A DNA stretch of 64,000 bases from Candidatus Zhuqueibacterota bacterium (GCA_014728085.1 WJMF01000075.1:54028-118027), one strand, 5' to 3'; shown: positions 8,100-18,593, counted from the first letter of the stretch. Numbers and translations are program-made. Notes: generated by a model not told the origin, from the letters alone.

Positions 8100-9524
8100 C
8101 TAGTCGTCTGAATTTCGAGTTCGCTCAAAGGTTATATCCCTCGCCTCCATCAGCCGGTAGATCGTCTTGCGATTCAGGCCGGCAGCATCAGCGACTTTGG
8201 TAATATTACCGTTATATTTTTTGAGCAGCTTTTCGATATAGTTTTTCTCAAATTCATCGATAATTCTCGATTTTGCTTCCTTGAAATCCAGCTCGGTATC
8301 GGCATTGACGAAAACTTTTTTCGATGAGGGTCTGTATTTTTCCGGTAGGTCCTCTACTTTTATTACCGGTTTTGTTGCCAAAGCGATAAGTTGCTGTATC
8401 AAAGCCTGAAGCTCCCGCACGTTTCCGGGCCAGTCATGTTCATGAAACATCATCATCACATCATTATCGATTTCCTCAACTTCAACCAGGCCCGTGCTTT
8501 TATAGAGCTTTAAAAAATGATAAGCGAGAATGGGAATATCTTCCTTGCGTTCGCGCAAGGGAGGAATGTTGAGCTGTATAACATTCAACCGGTAATAAAG
8601 GTCTTCGCGCATTTTGTTCTTTTTCACCAGTTCTTCAGGATCTTCATTGGTGGCGCTGACAAAGCGAACATCAATAACCCGCTCCTTGACACTGCCAACC
8701 CGCCTCACTGTTTTTTCCTGCAAAACACGCAATAATTTATGCTGGGTGTCAAAATTCACTTCACCGATTTCATCCAAAAAAATGGTTCCCTTGTCCGCCG
8801 CTTCAACCAACCCCTCTTTATCCGTATTCGCTCCTGTAAACGATCCTCTAACGTGACCGAAAAGCTCGGCCTCTAAAAGGTGATCCGGAAGGTTACCAAC
8901 GGCAACCGGTATAAAAGAATTTTTTTTTCTCGGACTGTAATAGTGTATTCCTCTGGCCAGAACTTCCTTGCCGGTTCCGGTTTCCCCTGTTATTAAAATC
9001 GTCGCATCAGTTTGAGAAACCCGTTTGGTTCTTTCGAATAGAGTCTTCATGTTGCTGCTGGCTCCAACAGCGCCATAGAATCCGTTATCGCCGGAAAAAT
9101 CCAGGGTGTTGCGGAGGTAGGTGTTTTCGCGCTGAATTCGGGCGAACCTGACTGCCCGCTCAATGGGTAGCAAAATATCATGGTGTACTTTGACTTTTTG
9201 AATAAAATCAAAAGCCCCTTTTTTAAAGGCTTCAACGGCATTGGGAACCGTGCCATATCCGGTATAGAGTATGACCACGGCATTGGGATCTATATCCCGC
9301 GCCGCTTCCAGTAAATCGATTCCCGCTGTTCCGGTCTCCATTTTTAAATCCGTTAATATGACAAGAGGATCTTCCTTTTTGATCATTTCCAGCCCCTGAG
9401 CTCTGGATGTCGCTCCGATACATTTATAATTAGCACTTTTTAGTAATTTGATGATCGTATCCAGAACTTGCTTATCATCATCGATAACCAATATCTTGTT
9501 CGAATTTTTTTTCAAAGTACCCAT
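8100..9524 (-). CDS. NtrC-family sigma54-dependent response regulator
   Basis: REC (ILVIDDD), Walker A GETGTGKE, GSFTGA loop, GTIFLDEIGE, Fis-type HTH (KVADAAGLNRKTIYRLM). Confidence 0.95.
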   Translation of the reverse strand: MGTLKKNSNKILVIDDDKQVLDTIIKLLKSANYKCIGATSRAQGLEMIKKEDPLVILTDLKMETGTAGIDLLEAARDIDPNAVVILYTGYGTVPNAVEAFKKGAFDFIQKVKVHHDILLPIERAVRFARIQRENTYLRNTLDFSGDNGFYGAVGASSNMKTLFERTKRVSQTDATILITGETGTGKEVLARGIHYYSPRKKNSFIPVAVGNLPDHLLEAELFGHVRGSFTGANTDKEGLVEAADKGTIFLDEIGEVNFDTQHKLLRVLQEKTVRRVGSVKERVIDVRFVSATNEDPEELVKKNKMREDLYYRLNVIQLNIPPLRERKEDIPILAYHFLKLYKSTGLVEVEEIDNDVMMMFHEHDWPGNVRELQALIQQLIALATKPVIKVEDLPEKYRPSSKKVFVNADTELDFKEAKSRIIDEFEKNYIEKLLKKYNGNITKVADAAGLNRKTIYRLMEARDITFERTRNSDD

Positions 9525-9536
9525 TTTTCTATCCTC

Positions 9537-10568
9537 TCACTTTTTAGGTATCGGTAGCGTTAAGGTGACTGTTGTATGTTTGCCCTTATCCAGTCTTATT
9601 CTTCCATTGTGATTTGAAATAACATTATAGGTTACTGTCAAGCCCAATCCGACATGATCCCCTGATTTAGTGGTGAAAAAAGGATCAAAGGGACGATAGA
9701 GATTGTCGATTTGAAACCCTATGCCTGTATCCCTGATCTCAATAACAACATTTTCTCCATGATAGTCGGTATAGGCATTAACTGCAATTTTACCGCCATC
9801 GGTCAAAGCCTCGATTGAATTCCGTAAAACATTGATCAAAGAGAGTTCAAGTGTAATTTCATTGCCCAGTATGTAGGGCAAATTCCTGTCGATTTTTAAA
9901 GCATAATCTATCTTGCCACTCGCTTCCAGTAACTTGACAAGCTCGACTGATTTTTCAATAATATTTCCAATATTCACCAGGCGATAATTATGCGGTTGTT
10001 CCTGCGTAAAGGCTTCAAAGGAGTTGGTCAGAACGGAAAGCGAGTAAACCTTTTCCTGCAGAGCTTGAATTTCCTCACGCAATCGCAAAGGCTCCACCGA
10101 ATTTAGATCCTCCAAAAGCAGTGCGCCGATTTGATTTAATATCGCTGCCAGAGGATTATTGAGCTGATGAGCCAATTGGGAAGCCAAAGATGAAACGGTT
10201 TCCATCTTTTGCCTGAGATCTTTTTCTTCTTCCCGATCTTTTTGAGCCTGGATATTTTCAAAACCGATCTCCACACCGTTAATAATTTTATTGCCGGCAA
10301 TCGGAGCAATCCTGATCAGGAAATAGTCATATTTTTTAAACTCGGTTCGAAGTTTTTTTTCTTGAAAGCTGGTTTTGCCTTCCGTCAACGCCCGATGGAC
10401 ATCCCGCTCCATCGTTTTCCATAATGTTTTGTGAAGCTGAGGGAAAAAAATATTGCTTTTGATTTTATGAAAAGGCTTGATTTTATCCTTTATATCAGGA
10501 TGATAATCAATAACCCCGAATGAACTATCCAGATGAATAAACACCGTTTTTTCCACCATTTTAAACAT
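9537..10568 (-). CDS. PAS-like sensor histidine kinase
   Basis: H-box LASQLAHQLNNPLAAILNQ; G1 box IEIRDTGIGF; GDHVGLGLTV. Confidence 0.9.
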   Translation of the reverse strand: MFKMVEKTVFIHLDSSFGVIDYHPDIKDKIKPFHKIKSNIFFPQLHKTLWKTMERDVHRALTEGKTSFQEKKLRTEFKKYDYFLIRIAPIAGNKIINGVEIGFENIQAQKDREEEKDLRQKMETVSSLASQLAHQLNNPLAAILNQIGALLLEDLNSVEPLRLREEIQALQEKVYSLSVLTNSFEAFTQEQPHNYRLVNIGNIIEKSVELVKLLEASGKIDYALKIDRNLPYILGNEITLELSLINVLRNSIEALTDGGKIAVNAYTDYHGENVVIEIRDTGIGFQIDNLYRPFDPFFTTKSGDHVGLGLTVTYNVISNHNGRIRLDKGKHTTVTLTLPIPKK

Positions 10569-12006
10569 GCATTTCTGTATAGCGACGAGGTAATTCCACA
10601 GTCATGACAGTACCGTTCTCTACCTCGCTCATAACCTTTAAAAAGCCGTTATGACTCTTTATGATTCCCATCGCAATTGTCAATCCAAGACCGGCCCATT
10701 TTTCATCTTTGGTTGTGTAAAAGGGTTCAAATATCTTCTCATGCCGTTCGCGGGGGATTCCTTTGCCATTATCGCTGATTCTGATACTGAATTTTTCCTG
10801 GCCTTCATCGATATAATCTACGTTTATGTGAACCTGGCCCTTTTTACCGCATGCTTCCAGACCATTCATGATAATTTCAAAAATTGCCTTCTCAATCCTT
10901 GCTTCGCAACACTCAATTAAGGGTAAATCAGGTGGATAATTGGTCGTAATGCGTCCCGATTTATGCGGTCGCTGTATGTCGGCGATTAAAATTGCCTGAT
11001 GAATAATATTTTCAAGCTTGACTTTGGAAACATCATCTCGTTTGTGATTTTTCAAATCACCGATATCATCGATGATCTCGGAAATGCGTTTTGAATGTTT
11101 TTGAATGATATCTATATGATTCTGCAGTTCATGTATGTCATTACCGGAGCCCAGATCATTGCGCAATAATACCAGCTGGTTAATTACCGGACCAAGCGCA
11201 TTATTTAAATCATGCGCAATACGACCGGCGAATTGACTGAGATAACGAACCTTGTCCACCTCGCACTGGTGGAATATCGGACCCGAATTGGTACTCTGTA
11301 AAAGAACATATTCCTGCCCGCTTCCGTAGCTAACGCAGGAAAGCGAAAAAGACAGATTACCGCCAGGATCCATCTCTACAACAAAACGGCGCTGCTGCTG
11401 ATCTTGAAAACAGGAATCAATCTGCCGCCGTAGTCGACTCTGATCTTCCTGAAAAACGAAACTGAATAATGAACAAAGCGATAGTTGAGCATATGAGATA
11501 TTAAAATAATCCACAAAAGCCTTGTTGGCCATTACGATTTTATAAGAATCATCGACGAAAATAACCATCTGAGGCATCAGATCGATGAAAGATTCTATGG
11601 CCTTAAGAATCGATACAGGGGCCTGCGATGATTTTTCTTCCTCAATGATTGTTGCAACAGAAATAACCCGCTTGTTTCTCACAAGTGGAATAAGTTCAAC
11701 CTCTACACGCCCTCCACGGATCGAAGATGAAAATTTCCCTCCTCCAAACTCCGGTTTCTCATCATAAAGTTGCTTGATTCGACCAGAAATACCGCTCTCA
11801 TACAGTAACGGGTGATCGAAAATCGATGACTGGATAACATTGACAAAACTCTTTGCCAGGCGAGTTCGATGATGGTTCACCCAGATAATTTCGCCATGCT
11901 TGTTGGTCAAAATGACCAAAGAAGAAATACGACGCAAAATCTTGCCAGTGAACAATTGTCGAATATCCATGGGATCGCGTGGACTGAGAAAAGTCTTTCG
12001 CATCAA
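10561..12006 (-). CDS. PAS sensor histidine kinase
   Basis: H-box FAGRIAHDLNNALGPVINQ; ISDNGKGIP; EKWAGLGLTIAMGIIKSHNG; overlaps the next kinase gene by 8 nt. Confidence 0.9.
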   Translation of the reverse strand: MMRKTFLSPRDPMDIRQLFTGKILRRISSLVILTNKHGEIIWVNHHRTRLAKSFVNVIQSSIFDHPLLYESGISGRIKQLYDEKPEFGGGKFSSSIRGGRVEVELIPLVRNKRVISVATIIEEEKSSQAPVSILKAIESFIDLMPQMVIFVDDSYKIVMANKAFVDYFNISYAQLSLCSLFSFVFQEDQSRLRRQIDSCFQDQQQRRFVVEMDPGGNLSFSLSCVSYGSGQEYVLLQSTNSGPIFHQCEVDKVRYLSQFAGRIAHDLNNALGPVINQLVLLRNDLGSGNDIHELQNHIDIIQKHSKRISEIIDDIGDLKNHKRDDVSKVKLENIIHQAILIADIQRPHKSGRITTNYPPDLPLIECCEARIEKAIFEIIMNGLEACGKKGQVHINVDYIDEGQEKFSIRISDNGKGIPRERHEKIFEPFYTTKDEKWAGLGLTIAMGIIKSHNGFLKVMSEVENGTVMTVELPRRYTEMHV

Positions 12007-12103
12007 CTATTCCCCAACATTGTCTGTGAAAACCCTGAAGGATGCGAAAACATAAAAGGTAGGTTGCCGGTTCAAATCAGGTCTGTATTACACTCTTGTC
12101 AAA

Positions 12104-12132
12104 AATATACGACACATGTCCCTAAAAAGCAA
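12104..12132 (-). promoter_or_regulatory. Candidate sigma70-type promoter TTGCTT-17-TATATT with GGGACATGTGTC in the spacer
   Basis: 17-nt spacer; about 90 nt upstream of the histidine-kinase ATG at 12006. Confidence 0.4.
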
Positions 12133-12178
12133 CAAAAATTTTGAAAATATTGCATATTTTTCAAAACTTGTCTTGTTT

Positions 12179-12194
12179 GAGACATTGTTGTCCC
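12179..12194. promoter_or_regulatory. Operator-like inverted repeat GAGACA-TTGT-TGTCCC
   Basis: Same GRGACA-N4-TGTCCC architecture as 7286-7301; intergenic upstream of the kinase operon. Confidence 0.4.
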
Positions 12195-12280
12195 ATACCA
12201 GTAACTATTTTTTGCTTGTTTTTGTTACTTTTATCGGCTATACTTAAATGTTGGAACAATATAAACGGGAACCGCAATAT

Positions 12281-12586
12281 ATGTCGAAAAAATTGTCCGG
12301 ACTCTTGGGACTTGCAAAAAAGGCCGGTGCGCTTTGTGTCGGCAGAATGGCCACAGAAGAACAATTGGCTAGAAAAAACGTTGCTCTATTGCTTTTTGCG
12401 CGCAATAGTTCAACCACTTTGCAGGCAAAATTGATCAAAAAATTTTCTCCAGTCAACCATAGAAAACTCGACCTCACGACCGATGCACTCGGAAAGGTGC
12501 TGGGAAGAAAAGAGATTGGTGTTATAGGGGTGTGCAATACCCATCTGGCCAAGGAGATTCAAAACCAATTGGATTCGCCCTTTTGA
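12281..12586 (+). CDS. L7Ae/L30e/YlxQ-family RNA-binding protein
   Basis: KLSGLLGLAKKAGALCVGRMATEEQLARKNVALLLFARNSS...; internal ATG at 12281 preferred because a TTGTTT-17-TATACT promoter places the TSS near the ATG at 12248. Confidence 0.82.
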   Translation: MSKKLSGLLGLAKKAGALCVGRMATEEQLARKNVALLLFARNSSTTLQAKLIKKFSPVNHRKLDLTTDALGKVLGRKEIGVIGVCNTHLAKEIQNQLDSPF

Positions 12587-13047
12587 CGTTTGCGCTTTAA
12601 AAGAAAATACAGGAGAGCAAGCCCCAGACCATAACAACTGAGGAATTGCCCGAGGCCGATATAAGCAACCGTTATCCAATAAGGCATATCAGCAAGAACA
12701 TGCAAATAAAGAGAAACACCAAACGCATTAATCACGACCGGAGGCAATGGAGCAAGCCAGGGTTTTTTAATCTTTCCCGAATAAAAAGTCAGAATTGCTG
12801 CCAACAGTGTTAGCAAACTGCCACCCAAAATATCAATTAATCCATAGCCACCTACAATATTGGCGGCCATGCAGCCGAAATACAATCCATAAATCGTACC
12901 CGGAAACAGATAAGGAAGAACCGTGAGGCTTTCAGAAATTCTGACTTGAACGGGGCCATAACTGAGCGGAGCCATGCCGATGGTAAGAGCAGCATAGAGC
13001 GCCCCGATCAAACCGGCCAGTGCAATATTTTTCGTTGATTTGTTCAT
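12559..13047 (-). CDS. QueT-like membrane transporter
   Basis: ALAGLIGALYAALTIGMAPLSYGPVQVRISESLTVLPYLFPGTIYGLYFGCMAANI is typical of the QueT family. Confidence 0.8.
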   Translation of the reverse strand: MNKSTKNIALAGLIGALYAALTIGMAPLSYGPVQVRISESLTVLPYLFPGTIYGLYFGCMAANIVGGYGLIDILGGSLLTLLAAILTFYSGKIKKPWLAPLPPVVINAFGVSLYLHVLADMPYWITVAYIGLGQFLSCYGLGLALLYFLLKRKRQKGESNWF

Positions 13048-13098
13048 ATCAAAAACTTGATATTTAGCCGATGCCTGCTCTCCTGCTTTCGTAAGAGC

Positions 13099-13539
13099 CT
13101 ATGATGGTTCTTCATCGATTTGTTGGATTCGTCGCAAATGACGGCCGCCTGCAAATTCAGATTGCAGCCAGGTCTCGATAATTTTCAGGGCAAGATCCAG
13201 GGATGACATACGTTGACCGATGGAAATTATGTTGGCATCATTGTGTTCCCTGGCCAACCGGGCTGATTTTACATCCCAGCAAACCGCACAACGTATGCCC
13301 GGGATACGATTGGCAACAATGGCTTCTCCGTTACCCGATCCTCCGAGAATAATGCCTCGCTCACACTCTTTTTGGGAAACCGCCAGAGCAGCGGGCCTGA
13401 TCATTTGAGGATAATCAACCATATCCCGAGAATGCGTGCCAAAATCACAGACCTCGAATTTCTTTTCCAGTAAGTAGAGTTTGATCTTTTCTTTATAGTC
13501 AAAACCCGCGTGGTCTGAAGCCAGTGCGATTCTCATCAT
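13099..13539 (-). CDS. rpiB: Ribose-5-phosphate isomerase B
   Basis: MRIALASDHAGFDYKEKIKLYL...GSGNGEAIVANRIPGIRCAVCWD...ARLAREHNDANIISIGQRM. Confidence 0.95.
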   Translation of the reverse strand: MMRIALASDHAGFDYKEKIKLYLLEKKFEVCDFGTHSRDMVDYPQMIRPAALAVSQKECERGIILGGSGNGEAIVANRIPGIRCAVCWDVKSARLAREHNDANIISIGQRMSSLDLALKIIETWLQSEFAGGRHLRRIQQIDEEPS

Positions 13540-13721
13540 GATTTACCCAATTTCTGCCTAAATTCAGGAATATTATTTTCAATCAAAAATAGTGAATTTT
13601 TTAACAAAAAAAAATAAATAATCCTGTTTGTTGCAAATTTTTGAATTAATCCTTTAATTTTATTGAAAATTTTAATACAATATCATAAAATCAGGAAGAA
13701 TAAACACATTTAACGGAACCA

Positions 13722-16700
13722 TTGATTAAAATAAAAAGTATTCTAGGTATGTTAAAGAAAAATATCAAATCGATCACGGTAGTGGTTCTAAGCGTTATAC
13801 TGCTTGCATACCATACCGGAGCTCAGACCGTCGACGCGGCTGTAGAGCAGGATTTTTTCGTCGCCAAAGGAATGTTCAAGGATCAGCTTTATGATCTGGC
13901 TGCAGAACAGCTGGAGGACTTTATTCAGAAATATGACCAAAGCAGATATTGCGAAGAAGCGCAATTCCTGCTCGCAGAAAGCCATTTTTATACCGGCAAT
14001 TATCTGCAAGCCATTTCGGCCTATCGAACCCTGTTAACCCACTACCCGGCAATCGGATACCGCCCTCAGGCCAACTATCGTATCGGCGAAGCCCTCGTCC
14101 ACGCCCGCCGCTATGATGATGCCATCAAAACTCTGGAATCCTTTATAGACGACCACCCGCAAAGCGACCTGCTTCCCATGGCGTATTACTGGTATGCAGA
14201 AGCGCTTTACCAGTCAGGAGACCCTAAAAATGCGCTCTATTATTATGCCAAAGTCGTTCAGGAAGATCCTCAGAACAAAATGGCAGACTATGCCCTCTTT
14301 TCAGCCGGATATATTTATGAAAATCTGAAAGAGTACGACAAAGCCCTGGAAGCATACAGCAAACTGATAGACACAACGCCCAACAGCGAACTGGCGGAAC
14401 AGGCCAGCTATCGAAAAGGATTTACCGCCTTTGCTCGGGAAGAATATGAGAATGCCATAAAATACCTCTCCGCCGCTCTGAAAAATCATACACAGAACGA
14501 TTTGAAAAATGAAGCACAATTTTTTATCGGAGAATCGTTTTTCAAAATCAAAGACTACCAAAAAGCCATTCAAGCCTATAAAATCATTATCGGAATCCCG
14601 AATAACAAATTTGCCGATGACGCTCAATACAGTCTCGCATGGACATATCAAAACATGAACGATCATCAAAAAGCTGCAGAGGCTTTTTTACAAACCACCC
14701 GTCTAAGCAATGCCCCCTCTATCGTGGCGTCCTCTTATTTTCAGGCAGGCATAAACTTCAAGCTTTCAAACAATATCAGAAAGGCACAACAATCTTTTTA
14801 CACCGTTTTCCATGATTATGAAGACTCTCAGGATGCACCCAACAGCCTTTATGAGTATGCATCCATACTATTCGATGAACGTAAATATAATAATGCATTG
14901 GACCATTATGCCAAATTAATGGCTGATTATCCGGATGCTGATATTGCACCGGCGGCCTCGGTTATGATTGGCGAGTGTTATCTGGCAATGAATGAATTCA
15001 ATAAAGCAGAAACCGCTTTTCGAAAATCATTCAAAACATTCGACAAAGCCGGCTCAAAGGCCAGCGCCCTGTTTAAAATCGGCTGGATTCAGTTTCAAAA
15101 AGGTGAATATTCCAAAGCTTTGGAAAATCTCAATGCCGTTGTTCGCGCCTTTTCCAACCAGAGTATTGCTGCTGATGCGCTTTTCTGGAAAGGGGAAACC
15201 CTTTACAAGCTCGAGCAATACAGCGAATCTGCTGAACAGTATGCTGAATTTATTGAGAACAATCCCGATCATGACCGTATAAAAGAAGCCTACTATGGTC
15301 TGGGCTATGCATCGATGAAAATTTCCGATTTTAAAACCGCTGTACAGGCTTTTTCGCGTCTGTCCGCCGGACAATCCGAAATGGCCGTTGATGCACTGTT
15401 GCGCAAGGGTGATGCTCTTTTCAACCGTAAATCGTATCAAAAAGCCATATTTGCCTATCAGGATGTTCTGAGCCGCGATGCCTCGCGAAAACAGGTCGCA
15501 GAAGCAAACTATCAAATCGGACAATCCTATTTCCGCCTGGATAAATTGAATCTCGCGCGCGATTTTTTCCACAAAGTGAGTGAAAATTTTGCGAATGAAG
15601 ACTATGCTGCACCAGCGCTTTACGCAGCCGGCCGGGCTGCTTTTCGCCTGGATGAATTCGATAAAGCCATCGAAGATTTAAAAATGCTTACTAACACTCA
15701 TCCCAACAGTCCGTTGCGGGTGGATGCCATCTATATGATTGCAGATTGCTACTATAATCTCGGCGACTTTGGCCAGGCCGAAACCTATTACCGCACCATA
15801 ATTGACCAGTATCCTGACAATGACCTCATCGACGACGCTGTAACCGGTTTACAGTGGACAATGGTACAACAGGGCAAGTCGGAACAGGCTCTCGGGGTTA
15901 TCGATACACTGGTCAGTACCATAAAAGACAAGGACAGAGCCGCAGATATTCTGGCCAATAAAGCCGACTTTTATGCCAATTCGGAAAAATATGAAAAAGC
16001 TATCGATCAATACCGTCATCTCATCGCTGAATATCCAGAGTCCAGGGCTGCCCGGAATGCCTATTATCAAATTGCCCTTTGTTATAAAAATCTGGATAAA
16101 AACGACCAAATGCTCGATGCCCTGCAAAAACAGTACAATCTCTTCCCCGAAGCGCAAAGCACAGCTGATGCCTATACGGAAATTGCCAATTTTCACAAGA
16201 ACAATCAACACTACGATCAGGCGATAGCGTCCTACAAGGAAATCCTGTCCAAATTTCCAGATCATCCATATACAGCCAAAGCCCTCTATAGCATCGGCAT
16301 GATCTATCTGAACAGGAAAGATTTTATCAAAGCTCAAACCTATTTGAATCAGGCACTTGAAAAGGACACCGGCGTTCCGATTGAAAATCAGGCATTGATC
16401 GGCCTCGCCAGAACCTATATCGAGCTCAAACGCTTTCCCGGAGCAATAAATTATCTGGAAGATGTACTCAAACAGGCGGAGCCGGAAACAGGTGCTGAAG
16501 CCCAGTTTTTGTTGGGCAAAACCTATGAAGGACAACAAAATTACCAGGAAGCCATCGTCTCCTATTTAAAAACAAAATATCTGTATGGAAACGAAAGAAA
16601 ATGGGTTGCCCTAAGCATCTATCATGCTGCCGGCGCTAATGAAAAATTGGGCAGATATGCGGATGCGCGGCGGTTGTACCAATCTGTTTTAAACGATTAT

Positions 16701-16763
16701 CCAATGGAGGAGGAGTTACAGGAACAATCCAAAAAACGCTTGAACGCTCTGATCGGTAAATAA
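13722..16763 (+). CDS. Large tetratricopeptide-repeat periplasmic/envelope protein (~1000 aa)
   Basis: More than 20 TPR-like units (e.g. YDDAIKTLESFIDDHPQSDLLPMAYYWYAEALYQSGD). TTG at 13722 or in-frame ATG at 13749; signal-anchor-like N-terminus. Confidence 0.9.
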   Translation: MIKIKSILGMLKKNIKSITVVVLSVILLAYHTGAQTVDAAVEQDFFVAKGMFKDQLYDLAAEQLEDFIQKYDQSRYCEEAQFLLAESHFYTGNYLQAISAYRTLLTHYPAIGYRPQANYRIGEALVHARRYDDAIKTLESFIDDHPQSDLLPMAYYWYAEALYQSGDPKNALYYYAKVVQEDPQNKMADYALFSAGYIYENLKEYDKALEAYSKLIDTTPNSELAEQASYRKGFTAFAREEYENAIKYLSAALKNHTQNDLKNEAQFFIGESFFKIKDYQKAIQAYKIIIGIPNNKFADDAQYSLAWTYQNMNDHQKAAEAFLQTTRLSNAPSIVASSYFQAGINFKLSNNIRKAQQSFYTVFHDYEDSQDAPNSLYEYASILFDERKYNNALDHYAKLMADYPDADIAPAASVMIGECYLAMNEFNKAETAFRKSFKTFDKAGSKASALFKIGWIQFQKGEYSKALENLNAVVRAFSNQSIAADALFWKGETLYKLEQYSESAEQYAEFIENNPDHDRIKEAYYGLGYASMKISDFKTAVQAFSRLSAGQSEMAVDALLRKGDALFNRKSYQKAIFAYQDVLSRDASRKQVAEANYQIGQSYFRLDKLNLARDFFHKVSENFANEDYAAPALYAAGRAAFRLDEFDKAIEDLKMLTNTHPNSPLRVDAIYMIADCYYNLGDFGQAETYYRTIIDQYPDNDLIDDAVTGLQWTMVQQGKSEQALGVIDTLVSTIKDKDRAADILANKADFYANSEKYEKAIDQYRHLIAEYPESRAARNAYYQIALCYKNLDKNDQMLDALQKQYNLFPEAQSTADAYTEIANFHKNNQHYDQAIASYKEILSKFPDHPYTAKALYSIGMIYLNRKDFIKAQTYLNQALEKDTGVPIENQALIGLARTYIELKRFPGAINYLEDVLKQAEPETGAEAQFLLGKTYEGQQNYQEAIVSYLKTKYLYGNERKWVALSIYHAAGANEKLGRYADARRLYQSVLNDYPMEEELQEQSKKRLNALIGK

Positions 16764-16889
16764 CCAGGCTTTTGCAATCTATTCGGGCCGGCAACCGGAT
16801 AGATTGTGGCTCGAACAGATCAAGTTGTTTGAGAGCCTGTGGGTGCTCTGTATGGTAGACAAATAAAATACCGGACATTGAAAAATCTT

Positions 16890-18575
16890 ATGAAAAAAAC
16901 AACTATATTCATCCTTCTGATATCGGCAGTTTCTCTGGCACAAAAAGTGGAACCTCCACCGACAAAAATCGAATTGCCCAGCGATACGACCAGCCAGGCA
17001 GATAAACAGAATCAAAAACTAAAGACAGAATCAAATCTGCAATTGCCCGATGTGGTTATCTTTGGCGAGGATAAATCCTCGAGATATGCGGGAAGCAAAA
17101 AAAATATTGCACCCCGGCCTCCCGCCATTTTCGCAGCGGTAAAGGCGTCTTCCCCAGCCGCTGCCTGGTTTAGCGCCCCCGACAAACCACCTCTGAAAAG
17201 TGAGAACCTGCCGGATAAATCCATAGGCTGGGCACAGCTTCTCGCCGGCAGCTATAATACGATTTTGACCGATGCCGGCGGAGCCATGAAAATGAAGAAT
17301 ATTAAAACCCGTATGAATGCATGGTACGACAAAAGCAACGGGCAATATGTTAATAGCGATTATACAAAGGCCGGTCTGGACGCGGGCATTCGCCTGCAAC
17401 CAATGCAACACACTTTGGTGCAGGTAAACGGGAGCTTTAATCATGATCAAAGCGGCGTTTATGGAGCCCCGTTGCCTGATTTAACACGTTTTGTCAACAA
17501 GGGTCACCTGACGACAAGGCTTAAATTGCATACGCTCAAACATAGCCGCGGAGAGATAAACGCCCAAATCGGAGCCACAAAACTCCATAGCGATACCAGT
17601 TCAACCGAATTGGAAAGAGCTGAAGATTATTGGTACCGCTTTTACGGAGATTTCTCAGTCCCGTGGAAGGGCATCGACTGGAGCGTAAAATCAGAATATA
17701 TGCACGACCAATACCGTACAGAGCAGGATTCCAGCGATGCGTTCTATTCAACGGGTTGGCTGGCTTTTGAATCCATGATTCCGTTTTCATCGCGATACTC
17801 CGCAGTGGTGGGAATGCGGCTTCATCAAGTCGAATCGGATTCTTTTTCACGGGCAGATCGGGTTTCTCCCTATGCCCGATTCAACGCGGCATTTAGCGAC
17901 AGAGCAGGATTACTCGCTTCAATCGAGAGTGGCTATCGGGTTAAACGCTTTACGGATTGGTGGATGCAAAACCGTTTTGCTTCGGTTCGTATTCCTTTGC
18001 GACCGGAGGAAATCGACTATGCAATCCAGGCCGAAGCAATTTTTGAGTTGTTCCCATCGATAAAATTCCATACCGCTCTGGAACGCACTAAACTGCTACA
18101 CACCTTTTACCGGGAGCGAAGCAAAGAGAGCGGATTCATTGTACCCAAATCAATAACCGATGTAGAGTTGACTGAGATCAAAATCGGAGTTTCTGTAGAT
18201 ATTAGCAATAGATCGTACCTGCATCTTTTCTATATCGACTATTCCGATAATGTAAAGAGCATATCGGTTTCGCCGGTCGAAAAGCACATGCCTTACCGAC
18301 CCAAATACAGAATCCCGCTTTACGCTGAACTCAAACTGCCCTATGGTTTCTTTTTCTCGACAACGACTCAATTTGTCGGTAAAAGAAGAACCTCGCTTAA
18401 AGAAAAAAATGAATTGGATGAATATATACTTGTTGACGCAATAATTACCAAAGCCTTTGACCGATTTTCTCTTACCCTGTCGGCCGACAACCTGCTCGAT
18501 CAAACGTATCAGAAATGGCAGGGATATCCGGAAAACGGCATTTCGGTCTTTGGCGGTATCGTGGTAAAACTCTAA
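16890..18575 (+). CDS. TonB-dependent-receptor-like outer-membrane barrel, no recognisable plug
   Basis: Signal peptide MKKTTIFILLISAVSLA; alternating beta pattern; C-terminus FSLTLSADNLLDQTYQKWQGYPENGISVFGGIVVKL. Confidence 0.72.
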   Translation: MKKTTIFILLISAVSLAQKVEPPPTKIELPSDTTSQADKQNQKLKTESNLQLPDVVIFGEDKSSRYAGSKKNIAPRPPAIFAAVKASSPAAAWFSAPDKPPLKSENLPDKSIGWAQLLAGSYNTILTDAGGAMKMKNIKTRMNAWYDKSNGQYVNSDYTKAGLDAGIRLQPMQHTLVQVNGSFNHDQSGVYGAPLPDLTRFVNKGHLTTRLKLHTLKHSRGEINAQIGATKLHSDTSSTELERAEDYWYRFYGDFSVPWKGIDWSVKSEYMHDQYRTEQDSSDAFYSTGWLAFESMIPFSSRYSAVVGMRLHQVESDSFSRADRVSPYARFNAAFSDRAGLLASIESGYRVKRFTDWWMQNRFASVRIPLRPEEIDYAIQAEAIFELFPSIKFHTALERTKLLHTFYRERSKESGFIVPKSITDVELTEIKIGVSVDISNRSYLHLFYIDYSDNVKSISVSPVEKHMPYRPKYRIPLYAELKLPYGFFFSTTTQFVGKRRTSLKEKNELDEYILVDAIITKAFDRFSLTLSADNLLDQTYQKWQGYPENGISVFGGIVVKL

Positions 18576-18593
18576 GTCCTGAGGAGAAAACAG

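Noticed and set aside
13048-13098. Possible preQ1 riboswitch upstream of the QueT-like gene
   Set aside because: Only ~50 nt between rpiB stop and QueT start, and no preQ1 pseudoknot/A-rich tail pattern could be recognised.
15849-16538. 229-aa minus-strand ORF inside the TPR gene
   Set aside because: Shadow ORF of a strongly supported TPR coding frame.
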